DNA from: Bin107 sp965221655
Lineage (GTDB): Bacteria; UBA8248
Length of the DNA stretch: 64,000 nucleotides
Assembly (NCBI GenBank): GCA_965221655.1
Contig: OZ244906.1
Coordinates: 62,001 to 126,000 of the forward strand
Direction of reading: 5' to 3'
Shown: in pieces, positions 16,597 to 25,142 of the stretch
How positions within the stretch are numbered: position 1 is the stretch's first letter
Layout of the letters: every line of letters begins with the position of its first letter
Made by a program: the position numbers and the translations under genes
Notes under the pieces: model-generated
The model's input: the letters and a program-made list of their open reading frames with translations, nothing else
What the model was told of the DNA's origin: nothing
The model's database searches: none

Positions 16597-17595
16597 ATGG
16601 CCCATAGCCCGGCCGTCGGCACCGACACCATTCTCGACATCAGGGACCTGCACACCTACTTCCACACGCCGGAGGGCACCGTGCGCGCCGTGGACGGCGT
16701 GAGCTACAGCCTGAAGGCCGGCGAGACGCTGGGCGTCGTTGGCGAGTCGGGGTGCGGCAAAACGGTGACGGCTCTCTCGGTGCTGCGTCTCATACCCGAG
16801 CCGCCGGGCGAGATATTCGGCGGGGGCATCTTCTTCGAGGGCAAGGACCTCACCAAGCTCGGCCAGAGGGAGTTGCGCGAGATTCGGGGCAACCACATCT
16901 CGATGATCTTTCAGGAACCCATGACGAGCCTGAACCCCGTGTTCACGGTCGGCTTTCAGATTGCCGAGGCCGTCATGCTCCACCAGGGGCTCTCGAAGAA
17001 GGACGCGATGGACAAGGCCGCCGAGATGCTCGACCTGGTGGGCATCCCCCTGCCGCGTCAAAGGGTGCGGGAGTACCCCCACCAGCTTTCAGGCGGCATG
17101 CGCCAGCGCGCGATGATCGCCATGGCCCTTTCGTGCAACCCGAAAATCCTCCTCGCCGACGAGCCCACCACGGCCCTGGACGTCACCATCCAGGCGCAGA
17201 TTCTCGACCTGATGGTCAAGCTGCAAGAAGAGCTGGGCACGGCGGTCATCCTCATCACGCACGACCTGGGGTTGGTGGCCGAGACCTGCAAGCGCGTCGT
17301 CGTGATGTACGCGGGCAAGGTGGTGGAGGAGGCTTCTACGGAGGAGATTTTCGGCAATCCGCTCCACCCCTACACGCGGGGGCTGCTCAACTCGATTCCC
17401 AAGCTCAACGTCGAGAAGCCCGGCGCGCGGGTGCGGCTCGAGGAGATCAAGGGCATCGTGCCCAGCCTGAACCGCCTGCCGTCGGGGTGCAGCTTCAACC
17501 CCCGGTGTCCCGACGTGAAGGATATGTGCCGCCAGCACGAGCCCGAACTCAAAGAGGTATCCCCCGGGCACTTCGTCCGCTGCCTGCTCTACTAA
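16597..17595 (+). CDS. Peptide/nickel ABC transporter ATP-binding protein (DppD/OppD family)
   Basis: ATPase of an oligopeptide-type importer, 332 residues. Walker A is GESGCGKT, the signature LSGGMRQRAMIAMAL, Walker B ILLADEPTTALD and the H-loop ITHDLG. The C-terminal oligo_HPY extension has RLPSGCSFNPRCP, typical of DppD/DppF. The SD GGAGG precedes the ATG. No permease, binding protein or second ATPase is present on either side, so this subunit must serve a transporter encoded elsewhere. It has its own strong promoter. Confidence 0.9.
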   Translation: MAHSPAVGTDTILDIRDLHTYFHTPEGTVRAVDGVSYSLKAGETLGVVGESGCGKTVTALSVLRLIPEPPGEIFGGGIFFEGKDLTKLGQRELREIRGNHISMIFQEPMTSLNPVFTVGFQIAEAVMLHQGLSKKDAMDKAAEMLDLVGIPLPRQRVREYPHQLSGGMRQRAMIAMALSCNPKILLADEPTTALDVTIQAQILDLMVKLQEELGTAVILITHDLGLVAETCKRVVVMYAGKVVEEASTEEIFGNPLHPYTRGLLNSIPKLNVEKPGARVRLEEIKGIVPSLNRLPSGCSFNPRCPDVKDMCRQHEPELKEVSPGHFVRCLLY

Positions 17596-17654
17596 GAGTG
17601 CATCCGTCCGGAAGCCCATTCTCTCCCTTGGTGGAGTAAATCTCGTTTTTGGGA

Positions 17655-17660
17655 TATAGT
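17655..17660 (+). promoter_or_regulatory. Possible -10 element for ino1
   Basis: TATAGT at 17655-17660 with TGGAGT 17 bp upstream, about 140 bp before the ino1 ATG. The -35 match is poor. Confidence 0.3.
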
Positions 17661-17801
17661 CGCATCCCTGTAGCGGTTGTTCGCACTGATTGATCAGAAC
17701 CCGAATCCGTATGCGCGCACCCGAAGTCGGCGCGGGGGGTTGCCCCGGTCTGCGTCCTTCGGGAGCGCGGCGCCTGCAAAGGTAAGAAAGGAAACGCATT
17801 C

Positions 17802-18947
17802 ATGGCTCCGATTCGCATCGCCATCGCCGGCGTCGGGAACTGCGCGAGTTCCCTGCTCCAGGGCATCGAGTATTATCGCCACCACCCCGACGAGGAGTCG
17901 GGCCTCATGCACCGCGACCTGGGCGGCTACGGACCTGAGGACGTGCAAGTCGCGGCGGCGTTCGACATCGACGTCCGCAAGGTGGGGCGTCCGCTCCAGG
18001 AGGCCGCCTTCGCCAGACCCAACTGCACGAAGACGATTTGGGAAGACCTGCCCGACTACGGGGTGAACGTGCGCATGGGCCCGGTTCTGGACGGCGTGGC
18101 CTCCCATATGGCGGATTATCCTTCGGATCGTTCGTTTCTCCCCGCAGAGGCGGAGCCGTGCGACGTGGCGGCGGAGTTGCGCGAGAGCGGCGCGGAAATT
18201 CTCCTGAACTTCATGCCCGTGGGTTCGGAGCAGGCGGCGCGCCACTACGCCGAGGCGGCGCTTGCGGCGGGCGTCTCGTTCGTGAACTGCATGCCCGTTT
18301 TCATCGTTTCGGAGCCGGGCATGGCGGCGCGCTTCACCAAGGCGGGCATCCCCGCGGTGGGCGACGACGTAAAGGCCCAGCTCGGCGCCACCATTTTGCA
18401 CCGCACGCTTGCCCGGCTGTGCGCGGACAGGGGCGTCAGGCTCAAGCGCACCTACCAGCTCAACACGGGGGGAAACACAGATTTTCTGAACATGCTGGAA
18501 ACCTCGCGCCTCAAATCAAAGAAAATCTCGAAGACCGACGCCGTGCAGAGCCAGTTGCCCGAGCCCTTGGAAGCGGAGGACATCCACATCGGCCCCTCCG
18601 ACTACGTGCCCTGGCAAAACGACAATAAGGTGTGCTTCCTGCGCATAGAGGCCGAGGGCTTCGGCGGCGTGCCGATGGAGATCGAAGCGCGCCTCTCGGT
18701 CGAGGATTCACCGAATTCGGGCGGTGTCGTCATCGACGCCGTGCGCCTGGCGCGCATCGCGCGCGACAGGGGCGAGGCGGGGCCGCTCTATCCGGTGAGC
18801 GCCTATCTGATGAAGCACCCCCCCGTGCAGATGCCCGATTACGTTTCGCGCCAGATGATCGACGAATTCATCGCGGGCGATTTGCGCGCGAGCGATCTGG
18901 TCGAGTGGAACGGAAACGGCATGCCTGCCCGCTACGAGCACGAGTAG
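17802..18947 (+). CDS. ino1: myo-Inositol-1-phosphate synthase
   Basis: NAD-dependent isomerase converting glucose 6-phosphate to inositol 3-phosphate (also called 1L-myo-inositol 1-phosphate). 381 residues, the length of the bacterial branch. The NAD motif is IAGVGNCASSLLQG, followed by NFMPVGSEQA, NCMPVF, GDDVKAQLGATILHR and the signature QLNTGGNTDFLNM with downstream KSKK lysines. The SD AAAGG lies upstream. The product feeds inositol lipids or compatible solutes. No inositol monophosphatase or phosphatidylinositol synthase is nearby, so the end product is not shown here. Confidence 0.94.
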   Translation: MAPIRIAIAGVGNCASSLLQGIEYYRHHPDEESGLMHRDLGGYGPEDVQVAAAFDIDVRKVGRPLQEAAFARPNCTKTIWEDLPDYGVNVRMGPVLDGVASHMADYPSDRSFLPAEAEPCDVAAELRESGAEILLNFMPVGSEQAARHYAEAALAAGVSFVNCMPVFIVSEPGMAARFTKAGIPAVGDDVKAQLGATILHRTLARLCADRGVRLKRTYQLNTGGNTDFLNMLETSRLKSKKISKTDAVQSQLPEPLEAEDIHIGPSDYVPWQNDNKVCFLRIEAEGFGGVPMEIEARLSVEDSPNSGGVVIDAVRLARIARDRGEAGPLYPVSAYLMKHPPVQMPDYVSRQMIDEFIAGDLRASDLVEWNGNGMPARYEHE

Positions 18948-19001
18948 GTCTGCACCGCGCGGCCGTTTTCTCCCTCGCGCGCTCCGGGCGAGAGGGTGCG
19001 G

Positions 19002-19412
19002 CTAGCCGCCGTCGTATGTCGCGCCCGCGCGCTCGGAGAGTTCGATGCGCACCCCCTCCGGCCCCCGCACAAAGGCCGTTGTCCTCCCGCCCATGCCCGC
19101 CGGCGCAGGCTCGCGAATGAACTCCGCACCCGCTTCTTTCAGTTCGGCGGAGAGGGCGTGCACGTCGTCCACGGCGAAGGAGAAGTGGTCCAGACCCATC
19201 ACGGCGTCGGGGTGGTTCTCGCCGATGGACTCGCCCGGCCGCACCCCCCGCAGGAAGAGCCTGGCCTCGCCGACGCGCACGACGGCGTTGGGCGCACCGT
19301 GAAAGTTCTCCTCCCGGTAGACGACCGCGCCCCCGAACATTTTTTCGAAATAGGCGACCATCGCCTCGAGGTCCTTGCAGATGAGGTGTGCGTGATCGAA
19401 CGACAAGCGCAT
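19002..19412 (-). CDS. VOC-superfamily (glyoxalase-fold) protein
   Basis: 136 residues. The vicinal-oxygen-chelate half-domains are visible: LSFDHAHLICKDLEAMVAYF at the start (metal His), GLDHFSFAVDD in the middle, and RIELSERAG at the end (metal Glu). It could be an isomerase, dioxygenase or resistance-type protein, and sequence alone does not decide. GGAGG precedes the ATG. It is convergent with ino1 (54 bp apart) and divergent from the MBL hydrolase. Confidence 0.85.
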   Translation of the reverse strand: MRLSFDHAHLICKDLEAMVAYFEKMFGGAVVYREENFHGAPNAVVRVGEARLFLRGVRPGESIGENHPDAVMGLDHFSFAVDDVHALSAELKEAGAEFIREPAPAGMGGRTTAFVRGPEGVRIELSERAGATYDGG

Positions 19413-19525
19413 GGGCGCCTCCTTTCGTGGTGGACGAGGGCGATTCTCCGGGTGCCAATGTCCCCCGCGCGGGGGCGTGCGGTCAATCGCGCGGGTGTGT
19501 AGAATCCCCGCAGAAGGAGGCGGCC

Positions 19526-20431
19526 ATGAGCGCGACTCCCCAACAAAGTCCGCCGCGCTGGAAGACGGGGCTGAGGCGTCTCGCCCCGGGCGTTTACGCC
19601 TACGTGCAAGGCGGCGGGCTGAACGTCTCGAACGCAGGCCTCGTCGTCGGTGCGGCGGACGCGCTCGTCATCGACGCCCTCTACGTGCGCTCGATGACGC
19701 GCGCCTTTCAGTGCGCCATCGCCCGGGCGACGCGCAAGCCGGTGGGCAGAATCGTCTGCACCCACCACCACGCGGATCACACCCTGGGGCTGGCCTGGTT
19801 CGAGAGGGAGGTGCCCGTCATCGCGCACCGCCACATGCGCGAGAGAATGCGCGAGACGGGGCTCGACCTCGCCCACTACCGCAGCGTGAACCCCGAATAC
19901 GCCGCCGAACTGAGAGGCCTCAGGCAGCGACTTCCCGACGTTACCTATGAGCGGAAGATGACGCTGCACCTCGGCCGCCGCGTCGTGGAGCTCCACCACC
20001 TCGGGCACGCGCACTCAAAGGGCGACACCATCGTCTACCTGCCCGCGGAGGAAATTCTCTTCACGGGCGACGTGTGCTTTCACCTCGTAACGCCCGCCAC
20101 CTTCGACGCCCACGTAGGCGGGTGGATACGGATTGCGGAGAAGATTTTGCAGACTTTTTCGATACGCGCCCTCGTTCCCGGCCACGGGCCGCCGGGGGAC
20201 GCGGACGCCCTGCGGGCCACCCTGGGGTATTTGCGCCTCGTGCGCAGAGAGGCGCGAAAGCGCTTCGACGCAGGCACCCCCGCCCGCAGAGCCGCGCGGG
20301 AAATTCCGCTGGGCCGCTACGCGGAGTGGATGAAGCCCGACCGCGTCGAGCAGGCGGTCATGAAGCTCTACAACGAGTTTCGCGGCAGGGGCGAGGAGGG
20401 CATCTCGCTGCACGACGCACGGGGAGGCTGA
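19526..20431 (+). CDS. MBL-fold metallo-hydrolase
   Basis: 301-residue metallo-beta-lactamase-fold hydrolase. The signature THHHADHTLG is the HxHxDH metal site, GHAHSKGDTIVYLP and LFTGDVCFHL carry the later His and Asp ligands, and PGHGPPGDADAL the last His. An SD AAGGAGG precedes the ATG at 19526. The frame extends 46 codons upstream without family similarity. The broad substrate range of the fold (thioesters, lactones, quinoproteins) leaves the role open. A small hypothetical gene follows 25 bp later. Confidence 0.88.
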   Translation: MSATPQQSPPRWKTGLRRLAPGVYAYVQGGGLNVSNAGLVVGAADALVIDALYVRSMTRAFQCAIARATRKPVGRIVCTHHHADHTLGLAWFEREVPVIAHRHMRERMRETGLDLAHYRSVNPEYAAELRGLRQRLPDVTYERKMTLHLGRRVVELHHLGHAHSKGDTIVYLPAEEILFTGDVCFHLVTPATFDAHVGGWIRIAEKILQTFSIRALVPGHGPPGDADALRATLGYLRLVRREARKRFDAGTPARRAAREIPLGRYAEWMKPDRVEQAVMKLYNEFRGRGEEGISLHDARGG

Positions 20432-20456
20432 GGCCGCCAAGGGGGGAGGGGGCGCC

Positions 20457-20813
20457 ATGCCCGAGGACTACGACCAAAGACGCAGCAGGTGCATGCTTGA
20501 TCAGTCGTCGAACACGCAAAACCCTATCCACTTAGTGTTGGGCAGCCCCCGCGCACTGAAAATCGGCTACGCGCACGCGCACGAGGAGGTGCGCGCACTG
20601 CTCCTCGCCTACGACGCCCTGGCCGCGTGCACCGAGCCCGGAGCCCCCGCGCGCGAGGAGTTGGCGCACCAAGCGGGTGCGCTCTCGGCCCGCTACGCCG
20701 CCGCGCACATGTCCGCCCTCGCCGAGTTGCTCGGCTTCTTCGCGGACTTCCTGCGCAGCTCCTACCCCATCCGCCCCGTTCCCGAAGGGCAGGCGCTCGA
20801 AGAAATCGGGTAG
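20457..20813 (+). CDS. Small hypothetical protein
   Basis: 118 residues, not recognised. After an unusual polar start it has a predominantly helical, alanine-rich body (EEVRALLLAYDALAAC, AHMSALAELLGFFADFL) and no clear membrane anchor. The SD GGGGAGG is well placed, and it follows the MBL gene by 25 bp, which supports translation as a second cistron. Confidence 0.45.
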   Translation: MPEDYDQRRSRCMLDQSSNTQNPIHLVLGSPRALKIGYAHAHEEVRALLLAYDALAACTEPGAPAREELAHQAGALSARYAAAHMSALAELLGFFADFLRSSYPIRPVPEGQALEEIG

Positions 20814-20890
20814 GGGGCTTATTTCAGAGAGTGGCTTGTTGTTTTTGGTGCAGCGCCGGAAGCGCCTTGCGATGTGGATCGCTATACCAG

Positions 20891-20926
20891 CAAAAACCCC
20901 CCGGAACTTTGCGTCCCGGGGGGTAT
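20891..20926 (-). terminator. Intrinsic terminator for the rhodanese-MoeB gene
   Basis: On the minus strand a 9-bp stem ACCCCCCGG/CCGGGGGGT with an 11-nt loop is followed by TTTTT, 26-60 nt after the stop codon at 20952. A canonical Rho-independent terminator. Confidence 0.85.
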
Positions 20927-20951
20927 TCGCTTGCTTGCGCAGCCGCGCGCC

Positions 20952-22145
20952 CTAGGAATGCCCGTTCGCGGCGGGGGCTTCCGTGAGGCCGCAGAAGAAC
21001 TCGTAGTCGATGAGCTCGGTGATGGAGGGGCTGTCCCCGCAGACGGGGCAGGCGGGGTCGCGCCTGATCTTGAGCGTCCTGAACTGCGATTTTAAGGAGT
21101 CGTACATCAACAGCTTGCCGATGAGCGGCTCGCCGAAGCCCACGATGAGCTTCGCCGTCTCCGTCGCCTGAATGGAGCCCATGGTGCCGCACAGCGCACC
21201 CAGCACGCCCGCGTCCTGACAGGAGGGCACCATGCCCGGCGGCGGCGGTTCGGGGTAGAGGCAGCGGTAGCAGGGGCCGCCCGCGGCGGGGTGGTAGACG
21301 GTGGCCTGGCCCTCGAACTTGAAGATCGAGGCGTCCACGATGGGCTTGCCGAGAAAGACGGCCGCGTCGTTCACGAGGTAGCGGGTGGGGAAGTTGTCCG
21401 CTCCGTTCACGATGACGTCGTAGTCTTTCAGGATGTCGAGCGCGTTCTCGCGGTTGAGGCGATCTTCGTGGGCGATGACGTTCACGTCGGGGTTGAGTGC
21501 AGTCAGCGTGGCCCGGGCGCTCTCGACCTTCGAGGTCCCCACGCGGTCGTTGGTGTGGACGATCTGGCGCTGCAAGTTGCTCATGTCCACCACGTCGAGG
21601 TCCACGATGCCGAGGGTGCCCACGCCCATCGCCGCCAGATACAGCCCCGTGGGCGAGCCCAGCCCGCCCGCGCCGATCATCACGACCTTCGCGTCGAGCA
21701 GCTTGGCCTGGCCCTTCTCGCCGATTTGGGAGAGCAGGAAGTGGCGGCTGTAGCGGTTGAGCTGCTCATCGCTCATCTGCTTGTCCACCTGCACGGGAAA
21801 GCCCAGGTCCTTCCACTTCCCATAGCCCCCCGCCATGGACTTCACGTTCTCATAGCCCATCGATTGCAGCACCTGGCCCGCGAGCAGCGAGCGCACGCCG
21901 CCCGCGCAATAGGCGACGATGGGCGTGGAGCGGTCGGGCACGGCCTGTTCGATCTTGAGCTCCAGAAAGCCGCGGCTCACGTGTTCGGCCCCGGGGAGGT
22001 AGCCGCCCCGAAACTCGTCGGGTTCGCGCACGTCGATGAGCGCCACCCCCTCGCCCGTGTCGATGGCGGACTTCACCTCTTCCGCCGTTATCTCGGGAAC
22101 CTCGCCGCGCGCGGCGTCAAGGAGGTCCCGTCCCGTTTTGGCCAT
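20952..22145 (-). CDS. Rhodanese-MoeB fusion (ThiF/MoeB-family sulfur-carrier adenylyltransferase)
   Basis: Activates the C-terminus of a sulfur-carrier protein (MoaD/ThiS type) and probably transfers sulfur to it. 397 residues. The N-terminal rhodanese (about 15-115) has LIDVREPDEFRGGYLPGA and the active Cys in YCAGGVRS. The C-terminal E1-like domain (about 125-390) has the ATP motif GAGGLGSPTGLYLAAMG, then NLQRQIVH and NGADNFPTRYLVND. Zinc cysteines are CYRC and CPVC. The rhodanese is N-terminal, unlike MOCS3/MoeZ where it is C-terminal. AAGGAG precedes the ATG at 22145. Its promoter contains an operator-like repeat (22202-22228) and it ends at a strong terminator, so it is an independent unit. 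Confidence 0.9.
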   Translation of the reverse strand: MAKTGRDLLDAARGEVPEITAEEVKSAIDTGEGVALIDVREPDEFRGGYLPGAEHVSRGFLELKIEQAVPDRSTPIVAYCAGGVRSLLAGQVLQSMGYENVKSMAGGYGKWKDLGFPVQVDKQMSDEQLNRYSRHFLLSQIGEKGQAKLLDAKVVMIGAGGLGSPTGLYLAAMGVGTLGIVDLDVVDMSNLQRQIVHTNDRVGTSKVESARATLTALNPDVNVIAHEDRLNRENALDILKDYDVIVNGADNFPTRYLVNDAAVFLGKPIVDASIFKFEGQATVYHPAAGGPCYRCLYPEPPPPGMVPSCQDAGVLGALCGTMGSIQATETAKLIVGFGEPLIGKLLMYDSLKSQFRTLKIRRDPACPVCGDSPSITELIDYEFFCGLTEAPAANGHS

Positions 22146-22206
22146 GTCCTCGTCTCCTTTACTGCCCGGCGCTGCGGGCGAAAGCGTAAAACCCAAATTC
22201 ACCTGA

Positions 22207-22236
22207 ATTCTAAACTAAATTAGTCAGGAATGGCAA
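22207..22236 (-). promoter_or_regulatory. Promoter with Rrf2/IscR-like operator ahead of rhodanese-MoeB
   Basis: On the minus strand TTGCCA (22231-22236), an 18-bp spacer and TAGAAT (22207-22212). The spacer contains the inverted repeat ACTAATTTAGT (22214-22224), inside a wider CCTGA...TCAGG repeat (22202-22228). This resembles operators of Rrf2-family sensors (IscR/CymR type), which control Fe-S and sulfur genes. That match is from memory and by eye. Confidence 0.55.
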
Positions 22237-22320
22237 GCCGCCTCCCGCGCGCGAGACGCCGTGTCCTTTCCCGGACGTTTCCCGCGCCCCGCCGGAGGCT
22301 CCTTCTCGCGCCTGTCGGCG

Positions 22321-23205
22321 TCAGCCGCCATCCATGCCCGCACTTTTCTCGAAGAAGGCGAGAATGGCGTTTTGGTCCGCGTCCCCGTGGCCCAGGGCCG
22401 CCGCGCTCATGTAGACCTGCCGCGCCGTCGTGCCCAGGGGAATCGGCATCGCCAGGCCGTCGGCCATCGCCGCGATGATGCGCAGGTCTTTCAGCATGAG
22501 GTTCACGGTAAACGTCGGCGTGTAGTCTTTGGCGATCATGGGCGAGGCCTTGTATTCCAAAATCTTCGGGATGACGCTGGCCTTGAGGAATTCCACCATC
22601 TGTGGGGGGTCGAGGCCGCCCTTGGTTCCCATGGTCAGGGCTTCGGCGATGGCGGAAATGTGCACCGCGAAGATGTGGTTCGTCACCAGCTTCATCTGCA
22701 GACCCGCGCCGTTCGGCCCGAAGTGGTGGATGGAGGCGCTGAAGGCCTCGAGCACGTCGCGGTGGGCTTCGAGGGCGGCCGCGTCGCCTCCCGCCATGAT
22801 GGCGAGGGTGCCCGCCCGCGCGTGGGGCACGCTCCCGCTCACGGGGGTGTCCAAAAAGCGCACGCCGCGCTTCTCGGCCTCTTGCGCGAGCCTTTGGCTG
22901 CCCTCGACCGTCAGGGTGGATAAATCGAAGCACACCGCGCCCTCAGACGCCGCGGCGAGCGCGCCCGTTTCTCCGAGGTAGGCGCGTTCGGCGTGTTCGA
23001 CCTCGGGCACGGAACTGCAAATTACCTCCGCACCCGAGGCGGCTTCCGCCGCCGTTTCGAACACCTCGATGCCCGCCTCCGCCGCCCGCTCGCGCGCAGG
23101 GGCCGCGGGGTCGAAGCCGCGCACGCGGAATCCCTTGTCGGCCAGGTTTGCCGACATCCCGGAGCCCATGTTGCCCAAACCCAGAAAAGCCACCACTTTC
23201 GTCAT
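22321..23205 (-). CDS. 3-Hydroxyisobutyrate dehydrogenase-family oxidoreductase (copy 1)
   Basis: NAD(P)-dependent beta-hydroxyacid dehydrogenase of 294 residues. It has FLGLGNMGSGMSANL (Rossmann), the substrate motif FLDTPVSGSVPHARAGTLAIMAGG, and NGAGLQMKLVTNHIF with the catalytic Lys. The ATG at 23205 follows GGAGC. An upstream extension in frame is not family-like. It lies 139 bp from its paralogue at 23345-24241, and the two share most motifs. The substrate could be hydroxyisobutyrate, tartronate semialdehyde or a related acid. Confidence 0.88.
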   Translation of the reverse strand: MTKVVAFLGLGNMGSGMSANLADKGFRVRGFDPAAPARERAAEAGIEVFETAAEAASGAEVICSSVPEVEHAERAYLGETGALAAASEGAVCFDLSTLTVEGSQRLAQEAEKRGVRFLDTPVSGSVPHARAGTLAIMAGGDAAALEAHRDVLEAFSASIHHFGPNGAGLQMKLVTNHIFAVHISAIAEALTMGTKGGLDPPQMVEFLKASVIPKILEYKASPMIAKDYTPTFTVNLMLKDLRIIAAMADGLAMPIPLGTTARQVYMSAAALGHGDADQNAILAFFEKSAGMDGG

Positions 23206-23344
23206 TTTCTTTGCTCCCGACCTTTTGCGATCTCTGGCGTGCGGCCGCTTTGGCCCCGGGTGCGCGGAATCGCTACACCCATCCATACCCTTTGCTTGCC
23301 GCCCGGGCTCCCGCGCGCCCGTTCTCGGTTCGTGCCGCAGTGGG

Positions 23345-24241
23345 TTATTTTTTCTTCGGCCGCCTGCCCATCGCGTTCAGGAAAGCCTCGAAGACCGCGT
23401 TGAAGTCGGCGTGCTCGAGTCCCAACGCCATGGCGGAGGTATATTGCTGGCGCGCGGCGGCCCCCAGGGGGACGGGTACGCCCGCATCGTTCGCCTCCTC
23501 GATGCTCAGCCCCAAATCCTTGAAGCTGATGCCTACGTTCGCGATGACGTCGGTGTAATCGCGCGCCGCCATCGTATCGCCCTTGTAGTGCATGAGGTTC
23601 GGCAGCACGCTGTTTCGGAGGAACTTCATCATCTTGCGGCTGCTCAACCCCGCCTTCATCCCGAACGCCAGCCCCTCGGCCATACCCGCGTGCTGGATGT
23701 TCAGGATGTGGTTCGTCACCAGCTTCATGATCAGCCCGTTGCCCGACTCCCCCATGTAGGTAATCGACTTGCTGAAGGCCGCGAGCACGTCGCGGTGGGC
23801 CTTGAGGGCGGCCTCCTCCCCACCGACGATAGCGGAAACCTCGCGGCGCTCCAGGTGGGGGATGCTGCCGCTCACGGGAGCGTCGAGAAAGGCGATGCCC
23901 TTCTTCTGTGCCTCCCGTGCTATCTCCTTCGCCAGGGCGACGCTGCTCGTCGAAAGCTCGAAGCACACGGCCCCGCGCCGCAGCGTTTTTATGGCCCCGC
24001 CCGGCCCGAGGTAGACGCTGCGCACGACGTCAGGGGAGGGCAGGGAGCTGCACACCACCTGCTTGCCGCGCACGGCCCCGGCCACGGTGTCCGCGGTTTT
24101 CGCGCCGTTTTTCGCTGCGCGGGCCGTCGCCGCGGGGACGGGGTCGTAGCCCGTCACGTCGAAGCCTGCATCGATTAAGTGTTTCGTCATCAGGCCGCCC
24201 ATGCGCCCCAACCCCAGGAAAGCGACTTTCTTCTTCGCCAT
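23345..24241 (-). CDS. 3-Hydroxyisobutyrate dehydrogenase-family oxidoreductase (copy 2)
   Basis: 298-residue paralogue of the preceding dehydrogenase with FLGLGRMGGLMTKHL, FLDAPVSGSIPHLERREVSAIVGG and NGLIMKLVTNHILN (catalytic Lys). Both cofactor and substrate loops are intact, so both copies look active but may differ in substrate. It starts 9 bp after the LigI-like hydrolase stop and ends with a lysine-rich tail. GGAGAA precedes the ATG. Confidence 0.88.
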   Translation of the reverse strand: MAKKKVAFLGLGRMGGLMTKHLIDAGFDVTGYDPVPAATARAAKNGAKTADTVAGAVRGKQVVCSSLPSPDVVRSVYLGPGGAIKTLRRGAVCFELSTSSVALAKEIAREAQKKGIAFLDAPVSGSIPHLERREVSAIVGGEEAALKAHRDVLAAFSKSITYMGESGNGLIMKLVTNHILNIQHAGMAEGLAFGMKAGLSSRKMMKFLRNSVLPNLMHYKGDTMAARDYTDVIANVGISFKDLGLSIEEANDAGVPVPLGAAARQQYTSAMALGLEHADFNAVFEAFLNAMGRRPKKK

Positions 24242-24250
24242 GGCGTTCTC

Positions 24251-25129
24251 CTATGCGTCGGCCCCGTAGAGGGCGCGGGGATTGTCCACGAGTATCGCGC
24301 GGCGCACGTCTTCGTCCGGTGCCCAGTCGAGCAGTTGATCCGCCAGGTCGCCGTCGTTGGGCACGGGAACCGGGCAGCGCGGGTGCGGCCAGTCCGTGCC
24401 CCAGACGACGCGCGCGGGCGCGGCCTCGACAATCGCCCGCGCGGTGGCGTCCACGTCCGTGTAGGGCGTTTGCGTGAGACCCGTGATGCGGTAGGCGCCC
24501 GTGAGTTTCACCCACGCGCGTCCGCTTTTCAGCAAATCCAGAAATTCGCCGAGCGCGCCGGTGCCCGCGCGCGTCGGAACGTAGCCCATGTGCCCGAAGA
24601 CGCAATCGACGGGAAAGTCCGCGAACGTCTCGTATAAGTCCGCGAATTCGTGCACGTGGATGAGAAACTCCACGTGCCAGCCCATGTCCTTGACGCGCTC
24701 GGCCATCGCGCGGACCTGTGCGAACGAGCCGAAGGGGTTTCCGCCCGCGTCCGCCAGGTTGACGCGCAGCCCGCGCACGCCCGCCTCGTGGAGGCTTGCG
24801 AGCGTCTGCTCGGTCGCTTGCGCGTCCACGGCGGCCACGCCCCTGAGCCTGCCCTCCGCGCGGGCCATGGCGTCGAGCATGGCGGAATTGTCGGTTCCAT
24901 AGACGCTCGGCTGGGTGAGGACGCCGCGCGCCACCCCGAGTATGCGGTGGAGGGCGTCGTACTCTTCGAGCGTCGCGTCGGGGGGCGTGTAGCCGCGCGC
25001 GGGCGAGTAGGGATACTTGCTCTCGGGGCCGAAGACGTGGGCGTGGGTGTCCCACGCGCCTGCCGGAAGCCGGAAGCGCGGCGCACGGGGGCGTGCGTCC
25101 GCGGGCGGGCAATCGAAAATGTCGGGCAT
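24251..25129 (-). CDS. Amidohydrolase-family protein resembling 2-pyrone-4,6-dicarboxylate lactonase (LigI-like)
   Basis: 292-residue TIM-barrel hydrolase. It has WDTHAHVFGP (HxH metal motif), RGLRVNLADAGGNPF, EFLIHVHEF, CVFGHMGYVP and VWGTDWPHPRCP (late Asp), the order seen in LigI and related dicarboxylate lactonases. The ATG at 25129 starts MPDIFDCPPADARP; a longer frame exists but adds nothing family-like. It lies between the ABM monooxygenase and the dehydrogenase pair in one operon, suggesting hydrolysis of a lactone or amide before oxidation. Confidence 0.82.
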   Translation of the reverse strand: MPDIFDCPPADARPRAPRFRLPAGAWDTHAHVFGPESKYPYSPARGYTPPDATLEEYDALHRILGVARGVLTQPSVYGTDNSAMLDAMARAEGRLRGVAAVDAQATEQTLASLHEAGVRGLRVNLADAGGNPFGSFAQVRAMAERVKDMGWHVEFLIHVHEFADLYETFADFPVDCVFGHMGYVPTRAGTGALGEFLDLLKSGRAWVKLTGAYRITGLTQTPYTDVDATARAIVEAAPARVVWGTDWPHPRCPVPVPNDGDLADQLLDWAPDEDVRRAILVDNPRALYGADA

Positions 25130-25142
25130 ACGAGAATCGCCT

